14,177 bases of DNA from Bacteroidales bacterium (GTDB lineage Bacteria > Bacteroidota > Bacteroidia > Bacteroidales > BM520). Positions within the stretch are counted from its first letter, which is position 1, and the number at the start of each line of letters is the position of its first letter. Shown piece by piece: positions 1 to 6,902 of the stretch. The stretch covers positions 1 through 14,177 of the forward strand of contig JALNXP010000032.1 in the NCBI GenBank assembly GCA_023230285.1, given 5' to 3'. The position numbers and the translations under genes are program-made. Under the pieces are notes generated by a model. The model was not told the DNA's origin and searched no databases. It saw nothing but the letters and a program-made list of their open reading frames with translations.

Positions 1-2
1 AC

Positions 3-1244
3 TTAGGGCAAAACACACCACTGTTATATTTCAGAACCAGTGATGGTGGCAACACTTGGGATTATTCGGATTTTATAATAGAAGATTTTGTCGGACCGGC
101 TGTAACTCCGGGCATCGGCTCCAACTCCTATTGCTTTATGGAAACCACCGAAGACAACCGTCTTGCGTTTGTTATAGCTGACGACTGGATTGATGGTCAG
201 GTTGTATACTCCGATGATAATGGTGACACATGGAACTCCATCACCTATTTTGACCATCCGGATCCATTTGCAACTTATGACGCCATTTTCCTATATCCTC
301 GTTGGGTATCTCCTATTTGGGATAAAGACGGCTACCTCCACATAGCTTATGAATTTAACGGCACAACAGGCGAACCGGGTTCAGGTTCTTACTACCCTGG
401 CGTTGGCGGCGTAGCCTACTGGAACGAAGATATGGCTGTTTTAGACACAGGCTATCTGTATCAAGACATCTACGCTTCTCTATGGTACTATTCCGATGCA
501 ACACACGAAATGTATCCAGAATATATAGGTTATGTTACTCCTCTTGATGAAAGCGGAAATCCTGAAGACCCTTATACGGCAACAGAATTCAACATTGATG
601 ACTTTACTCTCCACGGCTCTTACAACTGCGGTATCGCCGGCATGCCTTCTATGTTCTATGATAAAAACACTGACCGCTTACACGTGGTTTGGATTGCAAT
701 GTGCGAAAACAACCAAGATGAAGTAGGTAACTTCTATTTCAGAATATTCTCAAGAACGTCTTTAGACCGCGGCGAAACATGGCAGCCAATGTACAACCTG
801 ACACAAGGCTTCCTATTCTCATTGAGCGAATGTGTCTACCCTGCTTTATACATGCAAAATCACGGCAATCAGCTTAGACTTATCTACCAAGAAGACGGTC
901 AGACAGGTACTTTCGTAATGAACAATGATTCAGATGGCACCGACAACTTATACAAAGCTATGTTTGTTGACATTGATGGTATCATTGGCATCAAAGAATA
1001 TCAAGATGCAACTTCCAACATAGAATTATCCGTTTATCCTAACCCTGCTTCCGATTATGTTTCAATAGAATTGACCGAAGCAGCAAATGTTACTATCTAC
1101 AATTCTATAGGTCAAGTAGTTAAATCAGTAGAACATCAAGGTGGAGTTTTGGAAATCAACACCAACAATTTCAATACCGGTGTCTATTTTGTTAACGCTA
1201 ACAACGGTGTTGTTTCTACAACACAAAAATTGATTGTGAAATAA
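3..1244 (+). CDS. Secreted Asp-box (BNR) repeat protein with T9SS type A sorting domain, 5' partial
   Basis: The frame is open to the left window edge, so the gene starts upstream and 413 residues are visible; an internal ATG at 138 is not the start because coding similarity continues before it. Three Asp-box motifs (S-x-D-x-G-x-T-W type) are visible: SDGGNTW at 39-59, SDDNGDTW at 210-233 and SLDRGETW at 759-782. Such boxes cap propeller blades in sialidases and other BNR proteins. The last 72 residues (from 1026) form a T9SS type A sorting domain with YPNP near its start, a YNSIGQVV strand, NTGVYF and a basic KLIVK end. The protein is therefore expected to cross the outer membrane through T9SS and be released or surface-anchored. 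No sialidase catalytic residues (Arg triad, FRIP) can be identified in the visible part, so enzyme activity is not claimed; it could be a binding or exo-glycosidase-fold protein. The gene ends in a shared terminator with the convergent lipoprotein gene. Confidence 0.85.
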   Translation, partial: LGQNTPLLYFRTSDGGNTWDYSDFIIEDFVGPAVTPGIGSNSYCFMETTEDNRLAFVIADDWIDGQVVYSDDNGDTWNSITYFDHPDPFATYDAIFLYPRWVSPIWDKDGYLHIAYEFNGTTGEPGSGSYYPGVGGVAYWNEDMAVLDTGYLYQDIYASLWYYSDATHEMYPEYIGYVTPLDESGNPEDPYTATEFNIDDFTLHGSYNCGIAGMPSMFYDKNTDRLHVVWIAMCENNQDEVGNFYFRIFSRTSLDRGETWQPMYNLTQGFLFSLSECVYPALYMQNHGNQLRLIYQEDGQTGTFVMNNDSDGTDNLYKAMFVDIDGIIGIKEYQDATSNIELSVYPNPASDYVSIELTEAANVTIYNSIGQVVKSVEHQGGVLEINTNNFNTGVYFVNANNGVVSTTQKLIVK

Positions 1245-1260
1245 TCATCTATATATATGT

Positions 1261-1295
1261 AAAAAAAAAGGCGATTAATAATCGCCTTTTTTTTT
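1261..1295. terminator. Bidirectional intrinsic terminator
   Basis: Nine A residues (1261-1269) precede a 7-bp GC-containing stem, GGCGATT (1270-1276) with AATCGCC (1280-1286) and a 3-nt loop, followed by nine T residues (1287-1295). The structure has a U tract on both strands. It lies between convergent genes ending at 1244 (+) and 1298 (-), so it can stop transcription from both sides. Confidence 0.93.
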
Positions 1296-1297
1296 AT

Positions 1298-2218
1298 CTA
1301 AATTTCATTCAAAAAATATTTTGCTTCCTCAGAATTCATATTATCTTTTGTCAACAAAAATGTACTCATATACTTCAATTTTGGCTGAGTCACATTATTT
1401 GACACATATTCGACAATTGTTGAAAGTGCTTCGTATCCCATACCATAAGTATCCTGAATCATCGTTGCCTTTACGGTTTCATTTTCTATAGCCTGAAGAA
1501 TTGCGGAGCTGACATCAAAACAATACACATCTTTTTCAGTAATATTTTTAGCTATCAAAACTTCGGAGGTATGGAGATTTGCCGAAAAGATAATTGCACA
1601 ATCCGACATTTCGGTCAGAGCCTCATCAATGTCAGCTTCAAGATTATCTACGCTGACAAATACTTCGACTACATCAAAGCCGGCTTTTTCCATATTATCT
1701 TTAAAGCCGGTTGCACGTTCTAACACAGCACCACTGCCGGCAAGAGCTATAATTCCTATCTTTCCTGAAGCAGAAAAAGTATTTCTGACATCATAAGCAT
1801 ATTGATCGCCGGCGTTATAATTATTGGTACCTACAAACGTCATAAACGACAACGTCTGCTCAAGTTCCGAATCTATAATAACAGTCGGAGTTTTAGTGCT
1901 GACAGTCTCTATCAAAGAATTAAACTCTTCATTATCAACTTTTGCAGGAGCCACAATAATGCCTTGATATTTACTTTCATCATAATTTTTAAGTTCATCG
2001 ATTTGCGATTGAACATCGTCATCTTTATCAATAAACACGACATCATAACTATAGTTTAGGGATTTTGAAGCTACACTTAAACCATATTCGACTTGTTGCC
2101 AGAAATAGGAATTATCTTTCATAATAACTTTAAGTGTACCGGAATTTGCATCATCTTTACAAGAAGTTAAGCCAAGCATCAGCAGTGCTACAACTGCAAT
2201 AAGTAATTGTTTCTTCAT
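1298..2218 (-). CDS. Ribose/sugar-binding-protein-like (Peripla_BP_4 type) lipoprotein
   Basis: This 306-aa protein begins with a lipoprotein signal peptide: two lysines, a hydrophobic stretch and the lipobox LTSC with Cys20 as the lipidated residue. The mature part has the two-lobe periplasmic-binding-protein pattern of the RbsB/LacI family: an N-lobe from about residue 28 (VIMKDNSYFWQQVEYG), a QIDELKNYD...GIIVAP segment at 72-91, LERATGFKDNM at 166-176 and a QDTYGMGYEAL segment at 255-265. Family members bind sugars or related small ligands. There is no helix-turn-helix domain and no ABC permease or ATPase gene beside it, so it is an orphan here. Residues after the Cys are Lys-Asp-Asp, resembling the surface lipoprotein export signal described in Bacteroidota, so the protein may face outwards. 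It follows the 627-aa gene on the same strand after a 98-nt gap and may share its transcript. The ligand is unknown. Confidence 0.85.
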   Translation of the reverse strand: MKKQLLIAVVALLMLGLTSCKDDANSGTLKVIMKDNSYFWQQVEYGLSVASKSLNYSYDVVFIDKDDDVQSQIDELKNYDESKYQGIIVAPAKVDNEEFNSLIETVSTKTPTVIIDSELEQTLSFMTFVGTNNYNAGDQYAYDVRNTFSASGKIGIIALAGSGAVLERATGFKDNMEKAGFDVVEVFVSVDNLEADIDEALTEMSDCAIIFSANLHTSEVLIAKNITEKDVYCFDVSSAILQAIENETVKATMIQDTYGMGYEALSTIVEYVSNNVTQPKLKYMSTFLLTKDNMNSEEAKYFLNEI

Positions 2219-2234
2219 AAGTTTGTTTTATTAA

Positions 2235-2297
2235 ATTGACATAAAATTAACACTATTTTATTTTTTCACATATTTTACAAGACATATTGACATAAAA
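2235..2297. repeat. Pair of 12-nt direct repeats in a 98-nt gap
   Basis: ATTGACATAAAA occurs at 2235-2246 and again at 2286-2297, 51 bp apart, in the gap (2219-2316) before the lipoprotein gene. No canonical TAnnTTTG promoter and no hairpin was found in the gap. The repeats could be regulator sites, but they are short and AT-rich and could be chance. Confidence 0.3.
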
Positions 2298-2316
2298 ACA
2301 TCACATTTCTATATTT

Positions 2317-4200
2317 TTACATAACAACAAATTTCATAATTTCAGTTTTGTTGTTACATGAAATGCGAAGGAAATATATACCTGTCGGGAATGTCGATGT
2401 AGAAACTTCAACATCTTCTCTACCGATATTATTATTTTCGTAAACGCTGTATCCTTTTGCGTTAAATATTGATATTTTATCTATTGCAGATACAGACTCG
2501 GTGCTGATATAAAGCATGTTAGCAACAGGGTTAGGATAACATTTAATGCTACTATTATTGGTTTCACTTATAGCATTTTCATCACCGATGACGAATGTCA
2601 CAATGACAGGTACTTCGCCGACATTAGGATTTTCGGTACAAAAATTTAAAGTGGCAAGAAACGTTCCTGTCTCTGCCCACGAGCCATCCATAGTTAATTG
2701 AACCGACTGTGTTTCGCCGGCTTCAATGACACCTTGTTTTGGTGAAACATGCAGCCATCCGGCTTCGGTAGGAATAGCAAAGCCGACCATATTGCCCGGC
2801 AACTCGCCAATATATTCCAAATTATTAAATTCCAAATTTACAATATATAATGATGTTTTAAAAGTGCTGAAATCGCAACCGGCAAAATATAAAGTATTAG
2901 TTTCGCGGTCAATGGCAAGTCCTTGACAATAATTAGAATCAAAGCCGAGAGATATCAGCACTGTTTCTTCGCCTGTAGCAGGGTCAACTTCAATCAGCCG
3001 GTCATTATCGGTATCTATGGTTATAAATCTGCCGTCATTGGTAATGGCAAAATTGAAAGTAGGTGTAGTCATCGAGAAACAATATTGGGTTTCGCCGGTA
3101 GCCATATTCAGCGTATAAAAGTCGTTATAAGTTTTCATATACACTTTATTATCAGACACATTATAGCACAGTCCATAAATATCCAGCACATTCATTGTAA
3201 CTTCCGGATTAGCGTAACCTGTTTCGGGGTCAATAGAAAACACATAAATCATATTAGGGTCGATGACGTACCATTTACCATTGAAAAAGTCGCCGCCGCT
3301 AATCATGTCAAAAGGTGGGTTATCTCCGCCGGCGATAAGAGTCGCAGCTGACGGATTGTTAAGTGGCACTGCATAAGGCATCGGCAACTCGTCAAAAGCA
3401 TTTATCATATAAGCAACAGTTTCAGGGCTTTTGCCGTTTTCATATTCGATTTTGTTGTTCCACGTCAATGTTCCATTTCCGGTATTTGTAATATCAATTG
3501 TTTCAACAACATTTGTCATATACGTTGTAGTTGCATAAACTTCATCGCTGCTTACAGACAATTCCGGATTATCGAGTGCAAAATTTTTGACGACATTATT
3601 AGCCGGCTGTGTAAAATCTGTTTCAACAAAGTTGTTAAAGCCTTCGGCAGAAACGGTGATATTATAAGAATACTCTTCCACAGCATCTAAAGAATAGCAG
3701 CCATTGTCGTCTGTTTGAGCCGTTATATTCTGAAGACCTTCAAATAACACGATAGCATTTGCAATTGCTGCGCCTGTTGCCGAAGATGTCACGGTGCCGG
3801 AGACTATCCAAGTTGGCAGCTCATAACATTCATGCTCATAAGTATAAAAGATGCCGATAGTCTGTGCACCCTGTGTTTGATAAATCACGTTGCCGTAAGA
3901 ATCTTTAATGGTAAAGCCACATTCAAAAGGATATTCTCCCGGCACCCACTCAAAGTCGGTAGTACCTTCTTCCAAAGGTACAATCTCCGTTCCCGAATAG
4001 CCATCTTCAAGAGTAACACTTGCGACAATCACGCCGTTTTGAATAAAATTCACAGCTGCGCCGGTCCATCCGTCTCCATAATCATCGGTCATATCAACAA
4101 TAATATCGCAGGCAACAACCGGCGATGACGGCTGTGCATTAAGGGACAAAACTTGTGATAACAGCGTGATTATCACAAATGAAGCATATATTTTTTTCAT
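2317..4200 (-). CDS. Multidomain secreted protein with T9SS type A sorting domain
   Basis: This is a 627-aa exported protein. A signal peptide is likely cleaved after LNA (residue 22, before Gln23). Next comes a Cys-containing module with the DDYGDGW signature (residues 31-126), a type often found in Bacteroidota secreted proteins. A carboxypeptidase-regulatory-like beta-sandwich follows (about 132-200: VSGTVTSSATG, then DDNGCYSL). Residues 212-250 resemble an Ig-like NTGNGTLTW segment. About 290-480 shows repeated short strands with phrases such as ETNTLYFAG and DPATGEE, suggesting a partial beta-propeller. A second Ig-like module (GWLHVSPKQGVIEAG, then VPVIVTFVI) precedes the sorting domain at 552-627 (CYPNPVANMLYIS, TGIYFLRIS). 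There is no catalytic motif I recognise, so an adhesive or scaffold role is as likely as an enzymatic one. The start ATG (4198-4200) gives a complete signal peptide and lies about 20 nt from a -7 box. Confidence 0.88.
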   Translation of the reverse strand: MKKIYASFVIITLLSQVLSLNAQPSSPVVACDIIVDMTDDYGDGWTGAAVNFIQNGVIVASVTLEDGYSGTEIVPLEEGTTDFEWVPGEYPFECGFTIKDSYGNVIYQTQGAQTIGIFYTYEHECYELPTWIVSGTVTSSATGAAIANAIVLFEGLQNITAQTDDNGCYSLDAVEEYSYNITVSAEGFNNFVETDFTQPANNVVKNFALDNPELSVSSDEVYATTTYMTNVVETIDITNTGNGTLTWNNKIEYENGKSPETVAYMINAFDELPMPYAVPLNNPSAATLIAGGDNPPFDMISGGDFFNGKWYVIDPNMIYVFSIDPETGYANPEVTMNVLDIYGLCYNVSDNKVYMKTYNDFYTLNMATGETQYCFSMTTPTFNFAITNDGRFITIDTDNDRLIEVDPATGEETVLISLGFDSNYCQGLAIDRETNTLYFAGCDFSTFKTSLYIVNLEFNNLEYIGELPGNMVGFAIPTEAGWLHVSPKQGVIEAGETQSVQLTMDGSWAETGTFLATLNFCTENPNVGEVPVIVTFVIGDENAISETNNSSIKCYPNPVANMLYISTESVSAIDKISIFNAKGYSVYENNNIGREDVEVSTSTFPTGIYFLRISCNNKTEIMKFVVM

Positions 4201-4220
4201 GACACAAAAATTAAACTCTG

Positions 4221-4228
4221 CAAAAATA
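4221..4228 (-). promoter_or_regulatory. Candidate -7 box for the 627-aa cargo gene
   Basis: On the minus strand the bases read TATTTTTG, matching the Bacteroidota -7 consensus TAnnTTTG. The start codon is about 20 nt downstream, leaving a very short leader. No clear TTTG is seen at the -33 position, which lowers confidence. Confidence 0.4.
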
Positions 4229-4271
4229 ATTAATATTTATGATTGGTGATTATATTTTCCGGCAGATGAAC

Positions 4272-4301
4272 TTGACAAAATAATAAAATTTGTTAATTTT
4301 G
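4272..4301 (+). promoter_or_regulatory. Bacteroidota-type promoter for the sigma factor operon
   Basis: TTG at 4272-4274 is followed after 19 nt by TAATTTTG at 4294-4301, matching the -33/-7 consensus of the Bacteroidota housekeeping sigma factor. Transcription would begin near 4307, giving a leader of roughly 190 nt before the sigma gene. Confidence 0.6.
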
Positions 4302-4458
4302 CATGATCTTTCATGACATTTTCGACCTTTGTCGGATGATAAATAAAGTGGCGGAAGCAAAGTCATAATAAAAAAGTAGGGAAAATCATATTCAACATTG
4401 GGCATGTCATTGACAATCGTATAACCTGTGTGCAAAATAAAAAATCTTTTTTGTCACA

Positions 4459-4496
4459 AACTCATAGTCTCAAACGACTTATTATTGTTATGAGTT
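4459..4496 (+). promoter_or_regulatory. Inverted repeat abutting the sigma factor start
   Basis: AACTCATA (4459-4466) and TATGAGTT (4489-4496) are perfect 8-nt inverted repeats around a 22-nt loop. A smaller AGTC/GACT stem (4466-4469 with 4476-4479) could form inside, sharing A4466. The 3' arm ends five bases before the start codon at 4502, so an RNA hairpin here could occlude ribosome binding, or the DNA could be an operator. The stem is AT-rich. Confidence 0.4.
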
Positions 4497-4501
4497 AACC
4501 G

Positions 4502-4984
4502 ATGCTTATGAATTTGGAGTTTGATACAATATATAAAGAAAATTATCTGCGGCTTTTCAAAGTTGCCTCTAAGATGCTCCACGATAGTGATGCTGCCAAA
4601 GACGTTGTTCAAGATGTTTTTATGGCGTATTTTCTTTTCAAAGATGACAACAGCAAAATTCACAACTTCAAAAGTTGGCTGCTTCGTGCGACTGTCAACA
4701 AAAGCATAGACTACGCCAACAGGCGGAAAAAGTTCGCCGGCGTAGAAACACTGATGACAAAAATTGATGAAGCACCTTCACAAGAGCAAAACATAGAAAA
4801 GACGATCATCGAAACTGCTATCGACAAATTAAGCACCCGCGAAAAATCGCTGATAATACTTTACAGCGAAGGATATTCCTACAAAGAAATTGCTCAGATT
4901 ACAGACATCAAATTTACCTCTGTAGGCAAACTGTTGGCACGAGCTTTAGAAAAACTTAAAATTATGATAAACGATAAAATATAG
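4502..4984 (+). CDS. ECF-family RNA polymerase sigma-70 factor
   Basis: This 160-aa protein has the two-domain layout of extracytoplasmic-function sigma factors. Region 2 covers about residues 10-78 and includes the DAAKDVVQDVFMAYF segment (core binding, 2.2) and NFKSWLLRATVNKSIDYANRR (2.4, -10 recognition). A short acidic linker leads to region 4 at about 105-153, with LSTREKSLIILYSEGYSYKEIA and the recognition helix SVGKLLARALEKLK. The length is typical for the family and no extra domain is present. A second in-frame ATG at 4508 is a possible start; 4502 is used as the first ATG and no ribosome-binding site decides it. The gene lies 5 nt before a zinc-type anti-sigma gene, so the sigma factor is probably held inactive at the inner membrane until a signal arrives. 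Target promoters are not identifiable from this window. Confidence 0.92.
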   Translation: MLMNLEFDTIYKENYLRLFKVASKMLHDSDAAKDVVQDVFMAYFLFKDDNSKIHNFKSWLLRATVNKSIDYANRRKKFAGVETLMTKIDEAPSQEQNIEKTIIETAIDKLSTREKSLIILYSEGYSYKEIAQITDIKFTSVGKLLARALEKLKIMINDKI

Positions 4985-4989
4985 ATATA

Positions 4990-5454
4990 ATGAAACGACA
5001 TATAGATAAAGAGCTGATGCAGAAATACATAGACAACGAATGCTCTAAAAATGAAATCATTGTGATAGAAAAGCATCTACAAGAATGTTCTAAATGCAAA
5101 AAACAACACGAAAAGCAGCAAGAAATTTCATCAGAAATTAAGAATCTGTTGTCGGGTGCTGTTGATGAAAATATGGAAATTCCGGAATTTGACAGCTATA
5201 TAAACGCACGACCGTGTGTCTATACGACAACACGACCGAAAAACCGTAAAGCAGCAATATGGTTGTTGCCGGTGACCGCCGCCGCCTGCATTATCTTGTT
5301 GCTTATTTTGATATTACCAAAAACATCAAAACGAAACGACATTGAATACAACATCAGCATTTACACTGAAAATTACGATGCCAACCTGCCGTTTTCTGAA
5401 CAGGACTATATCATCACCATCGAACCGTGGGATAACAGCTACAGGCATAATTAA
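4990..5454 (+). CDS. Zinc-type (zf-HC2/ZAS) membrane anti-sigma factor
   Basis: This 154-aa protein carries HLQECSKC at residues 29-36, the H-x3-C-x2-C motif of the ZAS anti-sigma fold (His29, Cys33, Cys36). It sits in the N-terminal cytoplasmic part that would clamp the sigma factor encoded just upstream. A single membrane-spanning helix at about 88-109 follows a basic RPKNRK stretch, giving an N-in orientation and a periplasmic tail of about 45 residues. That tail has no recognisable sensor domain. The gene starts 5 nt after the sigma stop codon, indicating translational coupling and paired function. Activation could be by regulated proteolysis of the transmembrane protein or by redox release of zinc; the sequence does not decide. 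Confidence 0.88.
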   Translation: MKRHIDKELMQKYIDNECSKNEIIVIEKHLQECSKCKKQHEKQQEISSEIKNLLSGAVDENMEIPEFDSYINARPCVYTTTRPKNRKAAIWLLPVTAAACIILLLILILPKTSKRNDIEYNISIYTENYDANLPFSEQDYIITIEPWDNSYRHN

Positions 5455-5531
5455 CGCCATGTCGTATAAACTCGCAGACGTGTGTATATACAACAAACAA
5501 AATATCGAATGACCAACAAAAATATAAAAAT

Positions 5532-6755
5532 ATGAAAAAATTAATTCTCACCATGATCATTTTCGCAGGATTATTTTCTGCAAACGCACAAAACCTCAAA
5601 GAGGTTTACAGACAAAATTCGGTTGTAAAGTTGACAGCTGACGGCACTTACGCTCAGGGCAACGAATGGAACAAGATTTTCGACACCTATTACAACGAGG
5701 TTAGCGACAAAGCTGTCGGCAATCGAAATACATTAACGATAATGGAGGACGGCTCTGCGCTCGTAAGTCACTATAAAACAAACAGACACTCCATATTCGA
5801 CACGGAAGGCAGATTTATAAAGGATATTGTAATAAAAGACAAAACAGGAAAAGCTGTTTCTAATACACGACCGGTAAAAGGTTATATCAACGGACATTTC
5901 TACACTCAACCCGACAACATGGGAAAAATGTATTTCTTCGACATCGATGGAAACATTATTAAAGAACTGACATTAAACTATTCTACCAACAACATAATCA
6001 CACTATCTGACAATAAAATAGCCGTCAGCGGAAATACTTCATGGAGAGGAAAATATAAATGGTTCGTCTCAATAGTAGATATTAGAAGCGGGAAAGATAA
6101 TATCATCTGGGAATTAATACAGGAGGGACCATCATCTGTAAAATCCGATGATAATCTTTATGTTATAGTAACGCCAAGCGAAATGCTGAAAAGCATGGCT
6201 CGCAAAGAGATAGGTTTAGCACTGATTGACAATCAATTATATGTATCGTTGCCCTTAACAGGCGAAATTCTGATTTACAACACTGATGGCAACTTACAAT
6301 CTAAAAAAAAGATGACGTGGGCTGATAAATATATATCTGCCGAAGAGCAGAAAGAAACTCAACAAAAAATCATCGACAATTATAAATCAAAATTAAAAGA
6401 AAATTCTGACAGCGATTTGGCAAAGCATGTTCCTTCTCTTATTGAGCGTTTGGAAGAAAGTCTCAATGCCATCAAAGATTCCATTCCTGCACCGGCGTTT
6501 TCAACGATGATTAAAGACAGTGATAATAATTTGTTATTTTTTGAATACATAGAAGATGAAGGGCAGAACAAATTCAACGTTTGGGTTTACAACGAGAATG
6601 GATATACCTATCAAAGCAGTCTGCAATGCGACAATTACAACTTGTCAATTACGCCGACAAAGTTAGTGTTTCACAATGGATATATATATGGAATACAAGA
6701 CATTAAAGGAGCCGAAGGTGTACCTACACGCTTAGTAAGATTTGCATTAAATTAG
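5532..6755 (+). CDS. Exported beta-propeller-like protein of unknown function
   Basis: This 407-aa protein has a cleavable signal peptide ending ANA (residue 19, before Gln20). There is no lipobox and no T9SS sorting domain, so it is probably periplasmic. The body shows repeated strand-turn segments with DG/NG turns (FDTEGRFIKDI, FDIDGNIIKEL, YNTDGNLQSKK, YNENGYTYQSS). These resemble the six-bladed propeller proteins (BF3164/NHL-like) common in Bacteroidota. A strongly charged, helix-forming insert at about 266-318 (SAEEQKETQQKII, then PSLIERLEESLNAIKD) interrupts the propeller. It follows the anti-sigma gene by 77 nt with no terminator, so it is likely in the same operon. It could be a sensor partner, a ligand-binding protein or simply a regulon member. 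No enzyme motif is seen. Confidence 0.7.
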   Translation: MKKLILTMIIFAGLFSANAQNLKEVYRQNSVVKLTADGTYAQGNEWNKIFDTYYNEVSDKAVGNRNTLTIMEDGSALVSHYKTNRHSIFDTEGRFIKDIVIKDKTGKAVSNTRPVKGYINGHFYTQPDNMGKMYFFDIDGNIIKELTLNYSTNNIITLSDNKIAVSGNTSWRGKYKWFVSIVDIRSGKDNIIWELIQEGPSSVKSDDNLYVIVTPSEMLKSMARKEIGLALIDNQLYVSLPLTGEILIYNTDGNLQSKKKMTWADKYISAEEQKETQQKIIDNYKSKLKENSDSDLAKHVPSLIERLEESLNAIKDSIPAPAFSTMIKDSDNNLLFFEYIEDEGQNKFNVWVYNENGYTYQSSLQCDNYNLSITPTKLVFHNGYIYGIQDIKGAEGVPTRLVRFALN

Positions 6756-6787
6756 ACGAGACGATACTATTGACAGCATATATCATT

Positions 6788-6847
6788 TAATGTTATGGGC
6801 GTATGTAATACGCCCATAACATTATTCTGCGTAAGAATACACTTTTT
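6788..6847 (+). terminator. Tandem hairpin terminator after the propeller gene
   Basis: A perfect 17-bp stem (6788-6804 with 6808-6824, 3-nt loop GTA) contains GGGCGTAT/ATACGCCC and is followed at once by a second hairpin, TATTCT/AGAATA (6823-6828 with 6834-6839), and five T residues at 6843-6847. The two stems overlap by two bases, so they may be alternatives. The position, 33 nt after the stop codon at 6755, fits a terminator of the sigma operon. The large stem itself lacks a U tract. Confidence 0.6.
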
Positions 6848-6850
6848 GAG

Positions 6851-6876
6851 AGCCAATAGTTATATAACTAATGGCT
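6851..6876. promoter_or_regulatory. 26-bp near-perfect palindrome, operator candidate
   Basis: AGCCA-A-TAGTTAT reads into ATAACTA-A-TGGCT with 12 of 13 symmetric pairs matched; only 6856/6871 (A/A) mismatch. It lies just after the terminator and upstream of the rimP promoter region. A dimeric regulator site is one reading; a part of the terminator cluster or a dispersed palindromic repeat are others. Confidence 0.5.
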
Positions 6877-6902
6877 ATTTATTAGTTGTATTGCAGACCT
6901 TT

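Larger units (their letters stand above)
4201..4501. other. Divergent intergenic region with promoters to both sides
   Basis: This 301-bp gene-free stretch separates the minus-strand T9SS cargo gene from the plus-strand sigma factor gene. It holds a strong Bacteroidota-type promoter reading right (4272-4301), a weaker -7 box reading left (4221-4228) and an inverted repeat next to the sigma start (4459-4496). A 61-codon minus-strand reading frame here (4250-4435) has no family resemblance and is not called. Confidence 0.7.

Noticed and set aside
3..1025. Assigning sialidase enzyme activity to the Asp-box protein
   Set aside because: Asp boxes occur in many non-enzymatic propellers, and the N-terminal half that would carry the arginine triad is outside the window.
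2235..2297. 12-nt direct repeats as part of a CRISPR or regulator array
   Set aside because: There are only two copies and no regular spacing beyond one interval. It is recorded as a low-confidence repeat only.
4250..4435. Minus-strand 61-codon frame in the divergent region
   Set aside because: It overlaps the sigma-operon promoter on the other strand, has no recognisable domain or ribosome-binding site, and its composition looks like translated AT-rich intergenic DNA.
5483..5492. 10-bp perfect palindrome TGTATATACA between the anti-sigma and propeller genes
   Set aside because: It is short, made mostly of alternating A and T, and not extended by flanking symmetry. Such sites arise by chance in AT-rich DNA.
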